From: Pelagicoccus sp. SDUM812002 | GTDB taxonomy: Bacteria > Verrucomicrobiota > Verrucomicrobiia > Opitutales > Opitutaceae | Reading direction: 5' to 3' | Assembly: GCF_031127835.1 (NCBI RefSeq) | Contig: NZ_JARXHX010000021.1 | Span: 1-64,000 of the forward strand | Length of the DNA stretch: 64,000 nucleotides | Shown here: one piece after another, positions 26,268 through 36,108 of the stretch | How the letters are laid out: the number at the start of each line of letters is the position of its first letter | Numbering within the stretch: the stretch's first letter is position 1 | Notes under the pieces: generated by a model | What the model saw: the letters and a program-made list of their open reading frames with translations, nothing else | Database searches by the model: none | What the model was told of the DNA's origin: nothing | Position numbers and translations under genes: made by a program

Positions 26268-27161
26268 TCAACCATTGGCTTGTTTCGCTCGTTCGGCCCT
26301 GCGAATCTTTGCCGCCTCGTGGATGACGATGACGGCGCCGCTCACGCAAAGGGCGGCGGCGAAGTAGAATGTCTTTGGAGGTGAATCGCTGAATATGAGC
26401 CAACCCAAGATGCCAGCGGAAACAAATTGATGCAGGTTGACCACTGCAAAGGTTTGAGCAGTAAAGTAACGCAGGCTATTGTTGAGGGTGACGTGTCCGA
26501 GGATGGTGGGGAGAATGGCCATGGCCAGCATCCATCTCGCTTCTTCCCAGGAGCCGATCCAGACTGAATCCAGGGTAGCGACAGAAAAGAGGAAACAGAC
26601 CACGGAGGCTATGATGTATATCGGCACCATATAGAGCCAAATGGAGGGGAAGTCCTTGTTGATGCGGCCGAAGGCGAGGTAGGCAGCGAAGGTGATCATG
26701 GAGGCGAAGCACACGAAATTCCCCATCAAGTAGTCGGGGTTGATACTAAAAGCGTTCGCCGAAAGGATGGCCACTCCCACGAGCGCAACGGCTGTACCCA
26801 AAATCTCACGACGGGTTACTTTTTCTTTGATCAGGAAGAAGGCGAGCAGCGGCATGACGGCGGGCGTCAGATTGATAATCAAGGTCGCGTTAGCGATATA
26901 GGTCATGCGGGCGCCGGCTGCCCAAGACATCAAGTGTGCAGCTAGCAGAATCGATGGAATGAGGCAGCGTAGAAACAGGCGTGGCTGAACCTTGTTTCGA
27001 TGAGTATGCCAGCTCTTGAGAAAAATGGGGAGCAGCAGGATGGAGGCAAACAGCAGGCGGTAGCTGCCGACTAGTGCTGGCGCCAAGCTACTAGACCGGA
27101 TCAGTATGACCGAGGTTGAGCAGAAGAATACACCAGAGAGAAGCAGGAGGAAGCGAAGCAT
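26268..27161 (-). CDS. EamA/DMT-family transporter
   Basis: About 297 residues with ten hydrophobic segments, the two-fold repeat layout of EamA (drug/metabolite transporter) proteins. The first repeat has LAAHLMSWAAGARMTYIANATLIINLTPAVMPLLAFFLIKEKVTRREILG; the second has AILPTILGHVTLNNSLRYFTAQTFAVVNLHQFVSAGILGWLIFSDSPP. The substrate is unknown. Two starts are possible: ATG at 27161 and GTG at 27182; I chose the ATG because it begins directly with the first helix. It diverges from the DNA-repair operon. Confidence 0.9.
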   Translation of the reverse strand: MLRFLLLLSGVFFCSTSVILIRSSSLAPALVGSYRLLFASILLLPIFLKSWHTHRNKVQPRLFLRCLIPSILLAAHLMSWAAGARMTYIANATLIINLTPAVMPLLAFFLIKEKVTRREILGTAVALVGVAILSANAFSINPDYLMGNFVCFASMITFAAYLAFGRINKDFPSIWLYMVPIYIIASVVCFLFSVATLDSVWIGSWEEARWMLAMAILPTILGHVTLNNSLRYFTAQTFAVVNLHQFVSAGILGWLIFSDSPPKTFYFAAALCVSGAVIVIHEAAKIRRAERAKQANG

Positions 27162-27384
27162 GGGAGGGGGCTTTCCTGCCACGAACGACAGGAGGTGTCA
27201 CGACGGAAACGCATCTCCTCGTTTCGATGGGCTCAGCGCGTTTTCGTGGTGGCTAAGCTTCTACCGTGTTCGGTCGTCGCATTCAAAATGCATTCTATTA
27301 CGAGCAGGGGCTAGTAAACTTTTTTCCCCTGTTTTGCCAGCGCACCAGAAGTTGGCGCGTTGCCTGAATACGAATAAGCATACC

Positions 27385-28419
27385 ATGGTCATCGAGACGC
27401 GAAAAGAAGGACTATATTGCAAGGCGGGGGACTTTTACATCGATCCGGTTCGTCCGGTCGCGAGAGCAGTCGTGACGCATGCGCATTCGGATCACGCTCG
27501 CAGCGGGAACGAGATGTACTACGCTTCACCTCGGTCGGAAGCTCTGCTCCGCAAGCGTCTCGGCAACCAGATCGACTTTTATGCTTTGCCGTTTGGCGAA
27601 CAGGTCCGCTTTGGAGATGCTGTGGTGAGTCTACATCCGGCGGGCCATGTCCTTGGTTCCGCTCAGGTCCGCGTGCAAGCGGAGGGCGAGGTATGGGTGG
27701 TATCGGGTGATTACAAAAGAGATGCGGATCCTACTTGCGAATCGTTTGAAGTCGTTCCGTGCGACACCTTCATAACCGAAGCGACCTTTGCCTTGCCGAT
27801 TTATCATTGGCCCTCGATTGATGCGGTCGTTGAATCGATCCACGCATGGTGGATGGCAAATCGCATTAGAGGCCGCGCATCCGTGCTGTTTTGCTACTCG
27901 CTAGGGAAGGCGCAGAGGGTGCTTGGAGCGCTCCAAGACTTGGCAGATAGGCCGGTTTTGCTGCATGGCGCGGTCGCCCCGCTCACTCAAATTTACCGAG
28001 AAGAGGGTATTCAACTTGCTCCTACAGATTTAGCGGTGAATGACCGGACTCGCAGAGGCCAAGATTACTCCCAAGACTTGATCATCGCTCCTCCCGGGGC
28101 GAACGGGACACCGTGGATGCGCCGCTTCGGGAAATGCTCCTCTGCGTTTTGCTCTGGGTGGATGCAGGTACGGGGCAACCGTCGCCGAAGGGGGCATGAC
28201 CGCGGATTCGTCTTGTCCGACCATGCCGATTGGGAGGGGCTCATTCGCACTATTAAAGAAACCGGGGCACGGCGCATTCTCGCTACGCACGGGCAGTCGG
28301 ACATTCTGGTGCGCTACTTGCGCGAGCGTGGCTACGAGGCCGACGCCATTCGCTCCCGTTTTGACAGTGCGAGGCAGGAAGACGATGCGGAATCAAAGGA
28401 AGAAGGAGCTAAGACGTGA
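27385..28419 (+). CDS. Ligase-associated DNA exonuclease (metallo-beta-lactamase fold)
   Basis: A 344-residue nuclease of the MBL/beta-CASP-like family. The metal motif is VVTHAHSDHARSG (H32, H34, D36, H37), followed by HPAGHVLGSAQVR and VSGDYKRDADP. The C-terminus has VLSDHADWEGLIRTI and ILATHGQ. The gene is the first of a four-gene repair operon whose members are known as ligase-associated enzymes; this one is the single-strand-capable exonuclease. The start is ATG 27385; the longer frame from 27106 is antisense to the EamA gene. Its stop overlaps the ligase start (GTGA). Confidence 0.93.
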   Translation: MVIETRKEGLYCKAGDFYIDPVRPVARAVVTHAHSDHARSGNEMYYASPRSEALLRKRLGNQIDFYALPFGEQVRFGDAVVSLHPAGHVLGSAQVRVQAEGEVWVVSGDYKRDADPTCESFEVVPCDTFITEATFALPIYHWPSIDAVVESIHAWWMANRIRGRASVLFCYSLGKAQRVLGALQDLADRPVLLHGAVAPLTQIYREEGIQLAPTDLAVNDRTRRGQDYSQDLIIAPPGANGTPWMRRFGKCSSAFCSGWMQVRGNRRRRGHDRGFVLSDHADWEGLIRTIKETGARRILATHGQSDILVRYLRERGYEADAIRSRFDSARQEDDAESKEEGAKT

Positions 28420-30032
28420 AGCGCTTCGTAGAGCTCTACGAGGCCTTGGATGCGACGACCTCCACCAACGCAAAAGTGGAGGCGATGCGCAGCTACTTTG
28501 CCACCGCGGATTCGGACGATGCTGCCTGGGCCATATATTTCCTTTCAGGTAAACGGATGAAGCGGCTCGTCAAGAGGGCTGACCTTAAGGAATGGTTAGT
28601 AGAAGTTTCTGGATACGAGCTCTGGATGGTCGAGGAGTGCTATGCTAGCGTGGGAGACTTTGCGGAAACCGTTTCGCTTCTCGTTCGGCACCAAGCGGCA
28701 CCGAGGCCGGAGGCGATGGATCTATCGTTGAGCGGATGGGTGGAGCAGCGCTTGCAAGCTCTAGGCGACAACGACCCCGCGAAGCAGGCACAGATCGTCA
28801 AGGCATGGTGGACGGATCTGCCCGCTTCGATGTGCTTCATCGCGACTAAGTTGCTGACCGGCGGCTTGCGGGTCGGGGTGTCGCAACTTCTTCTCGCCAA
28901 GGCCATCGCTGCCTCGTCCGGTCTACCGCGTCCGGTGATCCTGCATCGATTGATGGGAAACTTCGTGCCTTCGGCGGAAACTTACGAGGCGCTAGTCGAT
29001 CCAAATACGGCAGCGAGCGATGCGTCTCAGCCGTATCCATTTTTCCTGGCCTCACCGATCGAAAAGGATCCGGGGGATCTAGGGCTGCGAGGTGAGTGGA
29101 TAGCGGAATGGAAGTGGGATGGAATCCGCGCTCAGGTTATCCGACGTGGCGGACGTAGCTACATCTGGTCGCGAGGAGAAGAACTGGTGACGGAACGATT
29201 TCCAGAGATCGAGGCAGCATGCGCCTCGTTGCCGGACGGTACGGTTCTCGATGGGGAGTTGCTCGCGTGGAAGGATGGGGTGTTGCCTTTTTCGCAGTTG
29301 CAGCGCCGACTCAATCGAAAAAAAGTATCCAAAAAGTTGATGTCGGAAGTGCCGATCCGACTTGTTTGCTACGACTGTATGGAAGCGGACGGGTTAGACC
29401 TTCGAGATCGGCCGCTTGTCGAGCGTCGCCAGCGATTGGAGTCGCTGGTGACTGATGCGGCGGATGCGAGCATTGGATTGTCGGAGATTGTAGCGACGGA
29501 GACTTGGGAAGAATTGGCGACGCTTCGCCAGTCGGCTAGGGAGCGCGGAGTGGAGGGCCTTATGCTCAAGCAAGCGGACTCAGTTTATGAAACAGGACGC
29601 AAGCGGGGAAGTTGGTGGAAGTGGAAGATCGACCCGTATACGGTGGACGCTGTCCTTATCTATGCTCAAGCGGGCAGTGGACGCCGGGCAACGCTCTTTA
29701 CCGATTACACCTTCGCTGTTTGGTCGGGAAAGGATTTGCTGCCGCTGGCTAAGGCGTATTCAGGATTGACTGACAAGGAGATCGCTCGGCTAGACCGTTG
29801 GATTCGCGGAAATACAATCGAGCGCTTCGGTCCAGTGCGCTCTGTCAAAGCTGAGCATGTCTTTGAATTGGCGTTTGAAGGTATCAACGAGTCAAAGCGA
29901 AACAAGTCAGGAGTCGCAGTGCGGTTTCCTCGAATTTTACGCTGGCGAGAAGACAAGAGGCCTGAGGATGCGGATACGCTCGAACAGGTGCGCGAGCTAC
30001 TGAGGCCGGATGCGGATACCAGCGGAAGTTAA
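28416..30032 (+). CDS. ATP-dependent DNA ligase of the repair cassette
   Basis: A 538-residue DNA ligase with an N-terminal DNA-binding domain (residues 1-200), the adenylation domain with motif I EWKWDGIR (adenylated Lys233), and later ligase motifs YDCMEADG, EGLMLKQ and WWKWKIDPYTVDAV. It ends with the OB-fold (residues 420-530). It seals DNA nicks using ATP, in contrast to the usual bacterial NAD-dependent ligase LigA. The GTG start overlaps the exonuclease stop, and its 3' end overlaps the helicase start by 23 nt, so all three are translationally coupled. Confidence 0.95.
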   Translation: MKRFVELYEALDATTSTNAKVEAMRSYFATADSDDAAWAIYFLSGKRMKRLVKRADLKEWLVEVSGYELWMVEECYASVGDFAETVSLLVRHQAAPRPEAMDLSLSGWVEQRLQALGDNDPAKQAQIVKAWWTDLPASMCFIATKLLTGGLRVGVSQLLLAKAIAASSGLPRPVILHRLMGNFVPSAETYEALVDPNTAASDASQPYPFFLASPIEKDPGDLGLRGEWIAEWKWDGIRAQVIRRGGRSYIWSRGEELVTERFPEIEAACASLPDGTVLDGELLAWKDGVLPFSQLQRRLNRKKVSKKLMSEVPIRLVCYDCMEADGLDLRDRPLVERRQRLESLVTDAADASIGLSEIVATETWEELATLRQSARERGVEGLMLKQADSVYETGRKRGSWWKWKIDPYTVDAVLIYAQAGSGRRATLFTDYTFAVWSGKDLLPLAKAYSGLTDKEIARLDRWIRGNTIERFGPVRSVKAEHVFELAFEGINESKRNKSGVAVRFPRILRWREDKRPEDADTLEQVRELLRPDADTSGS

Positions 30033-32469
30033 GTCGTATTTCGCCCGCCGCTCTTGGAAAGTGGCAGCCTTCCAGAGGGAAGCTTGGCGCGCCTATCTTT
30101 CGGGAGAGTCGGTTCTGATAAACGCTCCCACGGGAACAGGCAAAACGCTCGCAGCTTGGATGGGGCCGGTGATCGAGGCCTTAGAATATCGGGAGGAATC
30201 AGCCCAACAAAAGCCCGATCCGATCACGGTGCTGTGGGTGACGCCCCTGCGTGCTCTGGCAGCGGATACGGTTCAGAGTTTGAGACAGGTGGTGGGCGAA
30301 CTCGGTTTGAACTGGAGCGTTGAGCTGCGAACTGGCGATACGGCCGCGAGCGTGAAAGCCCGGCAGAAAAAGCGGCTTCCCACCTGCCTCGTCACTACAC
30401 CCGAAAGTCTTTCCTTGGCCCTCAGCTATCGGGAAATGCAAGATCAGCTGGGTCAGCTCAAATGTATTTTTGTGGATGAATGGCATGAACTTCTGGCGAG
30501 CAAGCGTGGCGTACAGCTGGAGTTGTGCATGGCCCGGCTCAGGCGGCTTAATCCTGATCTCAGAACGTGGGCTCTGACGGCCACCATTGGCAACCTTGAC
30601 GAGGCTTTGAGCTGTTTGGTGGGATCCGGTCACGGTAGGGTCATCAGGTCGAATGCGGTTAAGCGGTACCGTATCCATTCGATACTGCCAAAAACGATGG
30701 AGCGCTTTCCGTGGTCGGGACATATCGGTTTGACCTTATTGCCGCAGGTCGTGCAACAGATCGAAAAGGCAGAGACTACCCTTGTTTTCACCAATACACG
30801 TTCGCAAGCGGAGCTGTGGTTCGAAAAGCTCAAAGAGCGCCCAACGAAATGGACAGATAAAATCGCGCTGCATCATTCCTCGCTATCGAGGGAGACGCGG
30901 GACGAGGTCGAGGAGGGACTAAAGAACGGGGCCTTCAAATGCGTTGTCTGCACGTCATCCTTGGACTTGGGCGTGGACTTTCAGCCCGTCGAGCAGGTGA
31001 TGCAAATCGGTAGTCCCAAGGGAGTTGCTCGTTTGCTGCAGCGAGCCGGCCGTAGTGGTCATCGGCCGGGGCAGCCGAGCGCTATTTATTGCGTGCCGAC
31101 ACATGCGTTGGAGTTGGCGGAGATCGCGGCGGCCCGAATCGCTTCCGAGGAAGGACAGCTCGAAAAGCGTATTCCGTTGAAACTGTCCTTGGATGTGTTG
31201 GCACAACATTGCGTGACCTTGTCATTAGCGGATGGCTTCGTGGCTGGCGAGGTCCTGGAGGAGGTTCGGTCCACAAGCGCTTTCAGCGAAATGACAGACC
31301 AGCAATGGCAGTGGACACTCGACTTCATGACGAGAGGCGGAACTGCCCTCAAAGCGTATCCACAATTCAATAAGGTTAAGGAGTCGGACGGAAAGTACAG
31401 GGCGGTCAGCCGGCAAGTCGCCCAGCGACACCGCATGACGATCGGCACCATCAGCAATGACGGATCGATGCGGCTTCAGTGGTTGAAGGGTGGATATATC
31501 GGGAGCGTCGAAGAATCCTTCATCGGCAAGTTGAAGAAAGGTGATAGCTTTTTGTTCGGGGGCCGAATCCTCGAGCTAGTATCGACGCGCGACATGACGG
31601 CCAGCGTACGCGTTTCCAAAAATCGTAAAAGGATCGTGCCTCGTTGGGCGGGGGGCAGGATTCCGCTTTCGACGCGTTTGGCCGAGACTCTAAGGCACCT
31701 GCTCTCAGCTGGAGCGGACGAGACGGTCTCTCCAGAAATGTTGGCTCTGAAGCCGCTGCTTGAGATTCAGCAATCGTGGTCTAAAATGCCGCTAGCAAAG
31801 GGACTGTTGGTGGAAAGGATAGTGACGCGGGAAGGGCACCACTCGTTTTTCTATCCTTTTGCGGGCAGGTTTGCTCACGAGGGCTTAGGAAATTTGGTAG
31901 CTTTGCGGTTGAGCCGCTTGTACGAGACCACCTTTCATGTCTCAGCGAACGACTACGGATTCGAACTCTTGTCGCGTCAAGAGGTTGAATTAACTGCGGA
32001 TGGTATTCGCGAGTTGCTCTCTCCGACGAACTGGAGGGAGGACTTGCTGTCAGGAATCAACGAGGCGGAATTGAGCAAACGCCGCTTCCGCGGTATCGCT
32101 CGCGTTTCTGGCTTGGTGTTCGCGGGCTATCCCGGAAAGGGAAAATCCGTAAAGCAACTACAGGTTTCTAGTTCGTTACTGTTCGAGGTTCTTAGGAAAT
32201 ACGATCCTGAGAACCTGCTGGTGGAGCAATCTCTGCGAGAGGTCTTGCTCGAGCAAATTGACCAGGCGCGGATCGAGGTTGCTCTGTCTGATGTGGAGAG
32301 CGGGGAAATCGAGATCGTGACTCCTGAGCGCTTAACTCCTTTGGCGTTTCCCCTTTGGGCGGAGCGAATTCGTTCCCAGACAGTCTCTTCTGAAACCTGG
32401 GAAACACGAGTGCGCGGCATGGCCGAGCGACTCAGCAAAATAGCCGAGGCAAAAGCACAGCGCGTATGA
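30010..32469 (+). CDS. Ligase-associated DEXH-box helicase (Lhr-Core type)
   Basis: An 819-residue superfamily 2 helicase. Walker A is APTGTGKT (residues 39-46), Walker B/DExH is VDEWHEL, and motif VI is LLQRAGRSGHRPGQ. The later WHD and Lhr-specific beta-barrel regions follow (GGYIGSVEESFIGKLKKGDSFLFGGR, AGRFAHEGLGNLVALRL). This architecture is the Lhr-Core type that accompanies the ligase/exonuclease/phosphoesterase operon. It is expected to translocate 3'-5' on single-stranded DNA, powered by ATP. Start ATG 30010 is inside the ligase gene, and its end overlaps PdeM by four bases. Confidence 0.95.
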   Translation: MRIPAEVKSYFARRSWKVAAFQREAWRAYLSGESVLINAPTGTGKTLAAWMGPVIEALEYREESAQQKPDPITVLWVTPLRALAADTVQSLRQVVGELGLNWSVELRTGDTAASVKARQKKRLPTCLVTTPESLSLALSYREMQDQLGQLKCIFVDEWHELLASKRGVQLELCMARLRRLNPDLRTWALTATIGNLDEALSCLVGSGHGRVIRSNAVKRYRIHSILPKTMERFPWSGHIGLTLLPQVVQQIEKAETTLVFTNTRSQAELWFEKLKERPTKWTDKIALHHSSLSRETRDEVEEGLKNGAFKCVVCTSSLDLGVDFQPVEQVMQIGSPKGVARLLQRAGRSGHRPGQPSAIYCVPTHALELAEIAAARIASEEGQLEKRIPLKLSLDVLAQHCVTLSLADGFVAGEVLEEVRSTSAFSEMTDQQWQWTLDFMTRGGTALKAYPQFNKVKESDGKYRAVSRQVAQRHRMTIGTISNDGSMRLQWLKGGYIGSVEESFIGKLKKGDSFLFGGRILELVSTRDMTASVRVSKNRKRIVPRWAGGRIPLSTRLAETLRHLLSAGADETVSPEMLALKPLLEIQQSWSKMPLAKGLLVERIVTREGHHSFFYPFAGRFAHEGLGNLVALRLSRLYETTFHVSANDYGFELLSRQEVELTADGIRELLSPTNWREDLLSGINEAELSKRRFRGIARVSGLVFAGYPGKGKSVKQLQVSSSLLFEVLRKYDPENLLVEQSLREVLLEQIDQARIEVALSDVESGEIEIVTPERLTPLAFPLWAERIRSQTVSSETWETRVRGMAERLSKIAEAKAQRV

Positions 32470-33125
32470 ATGGATCCGATACAGCTGCGATATCCTTTGG
32501 TGGAGAAAATTTTATCGCCCTTCCGAAGGGCGCTCTCTGGTGGCCCGAGAGAGAGACGCTTTTTATCGCAGATACGCACTTTGGGAGAGATGCCGTGTTC
32601 AGGCGGGAGGGGCTGGCCATGCCGCATGGGAGCGACGAAGCCGATCTCGGCCGAATCGGTTTGATCGTGGCATCTACACGAGCCCGGCGGCTGGTGGTGC
32701 TGGGAGATTTCGTTCACGGGAGAATCGACGAGACCGAGCCCTTCGTAGCAATATTCAACAATTGGCGGTCTTGCTGCGGTGGCTTGGAACTGATCGTGAC
32801 GGACGGAAATCATGATCGACACCAGGTGGATCGAACATTGTTCCCGAACGTGAATTGGGTCACGGAATGGAAGGAAGCCGGGATCTGTTTTAGGCATCAT
32901 CCAGTCGAGAGCAGTGATCGCCCCGTAGTCTGCGGGCATATACATCCCACCTACCGCCTTTCCGATTCGCGCAAGAGCTCGGTGCGGGTACCCGTTTTTT
33001 GGATTCAGAAACGTCAGCTCGTGCTACCTGCTTTTTCTCGTTTGGCTGGTGGACAGGCAATCGCCCCGGATAGAGAAGACCGAATCGTGGCTGCGCTCGA
33101 TGCGACGGCGGTGAGCATACGATGA
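32466..33125 (+). CDS. pdeM: PdeM, ligase-associated DNA-damage-response endonuclease
   Basis: A 219-residue calcineurin-like phosphoesterase. The five metal motifs are visible: FIADTHFGRDAVFRREG, LGDFVHGR, DGNHDRH, HHP and GHIHPTY. It is the fourth member of the ligase-associated repair cassette; related proteins are manganese-dependent DNA endonucleases. The ATG overlaps the helicase stop (ATGA). No further gene continues the operon, and the next, the xylanase, starts 270 nt downstream. Confidence 0.94.
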   Translation: MNGSDTAAISFGGENFIALPKGALWWPERETLFIADTHFGRDAVFRREGLAMPHGSDEADLGRIGLIVASTRARRLVVLGDFVHGRIDETEPFVAIFNNWRSCCGGLELIVTDGNHDRHQVDRTLFPNVNWVTEWKEAGICFRHHPVESSDRPVVCGHIHPTYRLSDSRKSSVRVPVFWIQKRQLVLPAFSRLAGGQAIAPDREDRIVAALDATAVSIR

Positions 33126-33396
33126 TGAGGGTGACGAAGAAACTGCTTGATTGCTTTAGTGTTTTCCAACTCGAAAGATCGTCTGCTCAGCCAAAAAATC
33201 TCACCTGCATGCAGAGCGTGTCAGGTATGTGATGGCTTTTTAACAGGCTTCTGTAAGTTGGCATCGACCTGTTCTTTCTCGTTACGAAGAGTCTCGTCTA
33301 TTGAGAGGGTGGAAGTCGGCGATTCGATCGTTGTCAATTTTGAGGGGGAATTGTTGAGTCCTTTGCCTAATCTAACCCCCATAACGTATATACTCT

Positions 33397-34506
33397 ATGA
33401 AGACAAATGGATGGAGAACTTTGTCCTTTTCGATTTCAATTTTCGCTGTCGCCTTATCGCTCAGTCATGAATCTCATGCTCAGTCTGGATCGGAGGAAGC
33501 CACTACTAAACTAAAGGATGTATCCAGTTTTCCAATCGGCTCCTCTATGAGTACCCGGCATTACCTGTGGCGGCCAGATTTGGCAGCTTTGCACGTGGAG
33601 CAATTTAACAGTGTGACGGCCGGAAATGCGATGAAGATGCATTTCGTGGCGAGGGAGCCCGGTGGGTACGATTTTGGACCTGCGGATCAGATGCTGGCAT
33701 TTGCAGAGGAGAATGACCAGAGACTGTTCGGACATACTCTTATTTGGCATAGCGCTACCCCAGACTGGGTCGAGGACTTGTCTGAGGATCCGGAGGCTCT
33801 AGACGCGTTTATGAAGGATTACATCCACACCTATGTTGGACGATATAAGGGGAAGGTTGCGGGATGGGATGTGGTCAACGAAGCGATGAACACCTCGGGC
33901 CCTGGGTATCGGCAGTCTGTGTGGTACCGTGCCCTGGGAAAGGACTATATCGCTAAAGCGTTCACCTATGCGCACGAGGCGGATCCGGAGGCTGTGTTGT
34001 TCTACAACGATTTCAATATCGAGCGGGATATGGAAAAGTTGGATACAGCGTTGGAGATGATTTCGGATCTTACAAACCAAGGTGTGCCGATATCTGGCCT
34101 AGGATTCCAAATGCACCTTCGCATGGATATTCCTGACGAGACAATTGCCGAAGCCCTGCGCAAGGGAGCTGCGACGGGCTTGCAGATCCACCTGTCGGAG
34201 GTCGACATCATCTTCAATCGCCATGACGATACCCGCGGTGGTGGGGAGCAGATCTACTCGGAACTTACGGACGAGATGAGAGAACAGCAGGCGGAAAAGT
34301 ATCGGAATTTGGTGTTGATGTACCGGCGAATCATTCCGGAGGAGCAACAATTTGGAATTACATTTTGGGGTTTCAGTGATGGGAGTACCTGGATACCTGG
34401 GTTCTTCGGAATGAAGGACTGGCCTTGTATTTTCGACGAAGAATTGAACCCGAAGCCTGCTTTCTATGGGTTCAAAGAAGGCTTGGAGGCATCGTTGAGC
34501 GAGTAG
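33397..34506 (+). CDS. Secreted GH10 endo-1,4-beta-xylanase
   Basis: A 369-residue single-domain glycoside hydrolase family 10 enzyme with a signal peptide (residues 1-28, ending SHA/Q). It attacks beta-1,4-xylan and related glycans by a retaining mechanism. The acid/base Glu is E162 (WDVVNEAMN), the nucleophile E268 (IHLSEVDI), and the substrate loop GHTLIWHSATPDW is present. There is no carbohydrate-binding module. The gene stands alone; the sugar-processing operon at 34.6-38 kb converges on it. The 5' region (33126-33396) shows no ORF of note. Confidence 0.94.
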   Translation: MKTNGWRTLSFSISIFAVALSLSHESHAQSGSEEATTKLKDVSSFPIGSSMSTRHYLWRPDLAALHVEQFNSVTAGNAMKMHFVAREPGGYDFGPADQMLAFAEENDQRLFGHTLIWHSATPDWVEDLSEDPEALDAFMKDYIHTYVGRYKGKVAGWDVVNEAMNTSGPGYRQSVWYRALGKDYIAKAFTYAHEADPEAVLFYNDFNIERDMEKLDTALEMISDLTNQGVPISGLGFQMHLRMDIPDETIAEALRKGAATGLQIHLSEVDIIFNRHDDTRGGGEQIYSELTDEMREQQAEKYRNLVLMYRRIIPEEQQFGITFWGFSDGSTWIPGFFGMKDWPCIFDEELNPKPAFYGFKEGLEASLSE

Positions 34507-34540
34507 TCGGTCTTTGGTTGCAGACATCTCATTATATGAA

Positions 34541-34567
34541 AAGGCCCCGCTCGTGCTAGGCGAGGCT
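34541..34567 (-). terminator. Terminator for the propeller/cytochrome operon
   Basis: On the reverse strand, GCCTCGC-9 nt-GCGGGGC (one wobble) is followed by CTTTTC, about 55 nt past the stop of the beta-propeller gene. Confidence 0.5.
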
Positions 34568-34623
34568 AGGGCAGTAGTTAGATTGGTATCTTGAAACGGC
34601 CGGGAGAGGGACGAACCCGGAGA

Positions 34624-36108
34624 CTACGGCTTCAGCTTACGGATAGTGTAGCAGATCAGGCCGTGGGCTATTGGGGTGCCGTCTTCTGCTAACAGGGTAT
34701 CGGCGAGGTTGAGCTCGACGATTCGATCCGGTTCGAGACCTGGGATCACGAGGACTGCTTCGTTGCCATTTATGGTAACGCTCTCGACGGGTAGTTCTCG
34801 ATCGTCCATCTGAGGGCTGCCGTATTGGTGGTGCGATTTGTACCAATAGCTTTTCGCGGAGTAGTTGGCGAGCTGGCCGGCTGACTCTTGATCGAGCTGT
34901 TTGGTGAAAGTCAGTCGAAAGCCGTCTGGTTGGAGAGCGATCTTCTGCAGGTCGAAGGGCATCTCGCCGGTAAATGTGATGCGCTTGAGGCCTTCGGCGA
35001 GGTTTCCCCAGCCGCGGTAGGTCTGGCCGACGTATAGAGATTTTCCGTCGGGGCTGAATGCCAGGCGGTTGGTGCCGCCGCCGATACCGCCGTCGATGAA
35101 CTTGACTACGGCTCCTTGCAGGACTCCGTCGACTTCTTCGATCATGCAGCGAAGGATGCGATCGCCGGCGATGTCGCCTACGAAGGCTTGTCCGGCGAAC
35201 GGTCCGAAGCTGCCGCCGGTGGTGTCGAAGTGCGGCTCGCTCGGGGAGTTGCAGATGAATCCGTGCGGGAACTCGATGACAGCTCGAGTTCGGTCCTCTT
35301 GATACTGCTCGAAATCGTCGATATAGTACTGTAGTGGATTTACAGATACTGAAGCTGTAAATTCTTTGTCCCAAACTAGGCTGGACGGGTGTCCGTAGAA
35401 ATTACCTTTTTCGACGTGATAGAGAGGGGATGTTCCCCGCCAGTCGCCTTGGTTATCCGTGGCAAAGATATGGCCTTGCTGGTCCATCGCGATACCGTTG
35501 GGCGCCCTGAATCCGCCAGCGATCGGTGTGCTGTTTCCCTCTGAATCGATATGAACGACCCATCCCTTCCAAGGTACAGCGGAGAAGTTGCGTCCAATGC
35601 GACCCATAGGCTCAAACGTTCCGCGGGTGTGCTCAAAAGTCGGGCCGTTGTGGGATGCGGTTCCGACTGCGACGTACCAGCCTCCTTCACCGTCGGGGAC
35701 GAGAGCGTTGGTTTCGTGATAGTTTCCGCTAACGCCCCAGGAATCCGCCACGTTTTCGTAGCTGTCGGCGATGCCATCTCCATCGGTGTCGGAGATACGT
35801 GTAAGTTCCGGCATTTGGGATACGATGATTTCGTCCTTGGAGATGATTTGGATGCCGCAAGGATTATGCAGGCTATCGGTAGAGAACGCTCGCCAAGGGA
35901 AATCGGTTGGGTCTTCGGATGGCTGAGCCATGAGGATTCCGTGGCGGCGCAACGCAACCACAAGTTCCCCTTCGGGGGTGAAACCGAGTCCTCCCACTTC
36001 GGGAACGACGTAATGCGGAACCGCGATAGCTTCGATTTTATAGCTACCCGCAGAGAGTTGCGAAATTGCGGAGGCGAAAAGCCCGAGGATAAGGGTGAAT
36101 GTCTTCAT
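34624..36108 (-). CDS. Secreted beta-propeller protein (PQQ/sorbosone-dehydrogenase-like)
   Basis: A 494-residue secreted protein (signal MKTFTLILGLFASAISQLSAG). The first 380 residues contain repeated beta-propeller segments (GGLGFTPEGELVVALRRHGIL, GGFRAPNGIAMDQQGHIFATDNQGDW, GTNRLAFSPDGKSLYVGQTYRG) similar to soluble-glucose/sorbosone dehydrogenase-like propellers common in PVC bacteria. It includes a DTDGDGIADS Ca-binding repeat. The last ~100 residues form a beta-sandwich-like tail. It may oxidise a sugar or bind a carbohydrate; no catalytic base is certain. Its ATG overlaps the cytochrome c gene by four bases. Confidence 0.75.
   Translation of the reverse strand: MKTFTLILGLFASAISQLSAGSYKIEAIAVPHYVVPEVGGLGFTPEGELVVALRRHGILMAQPSEDPTDFPWRAFSTDSLHNPCGIQIISKDEIIVSQMPELTRISDTDGDGIADSYENVADSWGVSGNYHETNALVPDGEGGWYVAVGTASHNGPTFEHTRGTFEPMGRIGRNFSAVPWKGWVVHIDSEGNSTPIAGGFRAPNGIAMDQQGHIFATDNQGDWRGTSPLYHVEKGNFYGHPSSLVWDKEFTASVSVNPLQYYIDDFEQYQEDRTRAVIEFPHGFICNSPSEPHFDTTGGSFGPFAGQAFVGDIAGDRILRCMIEEVDGVLQGAVVKFIDGGIGGGTNRLAFSPDGKSLYVGQTYRGWGNLAEGLKRITFTGEMPFDLQKIALQPDGFRLTFTKQLDQESAGQLANYSAKSYWYKSHHQYGSPQMDDRELPVESVTINGNEAVLVIPGLEPDRIVELNLADTLLAEDGTPIAHGLICYTIRKLKP

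Noticed and set aside
27106-27384. 93-codon N-terminal extension of the DNA exonuclease
   Set aside because: It is antisense to the EamA gene and its translation has no MBL-fold character; the conserved start is at 27385.
33122-33232. 36-codon ORF overlapping the pdeM stop (ATGATGA)
   Set aside because: The overlap fits the operon style, but the composition shows no clear fold or conservation signal and no downstream gene follows.
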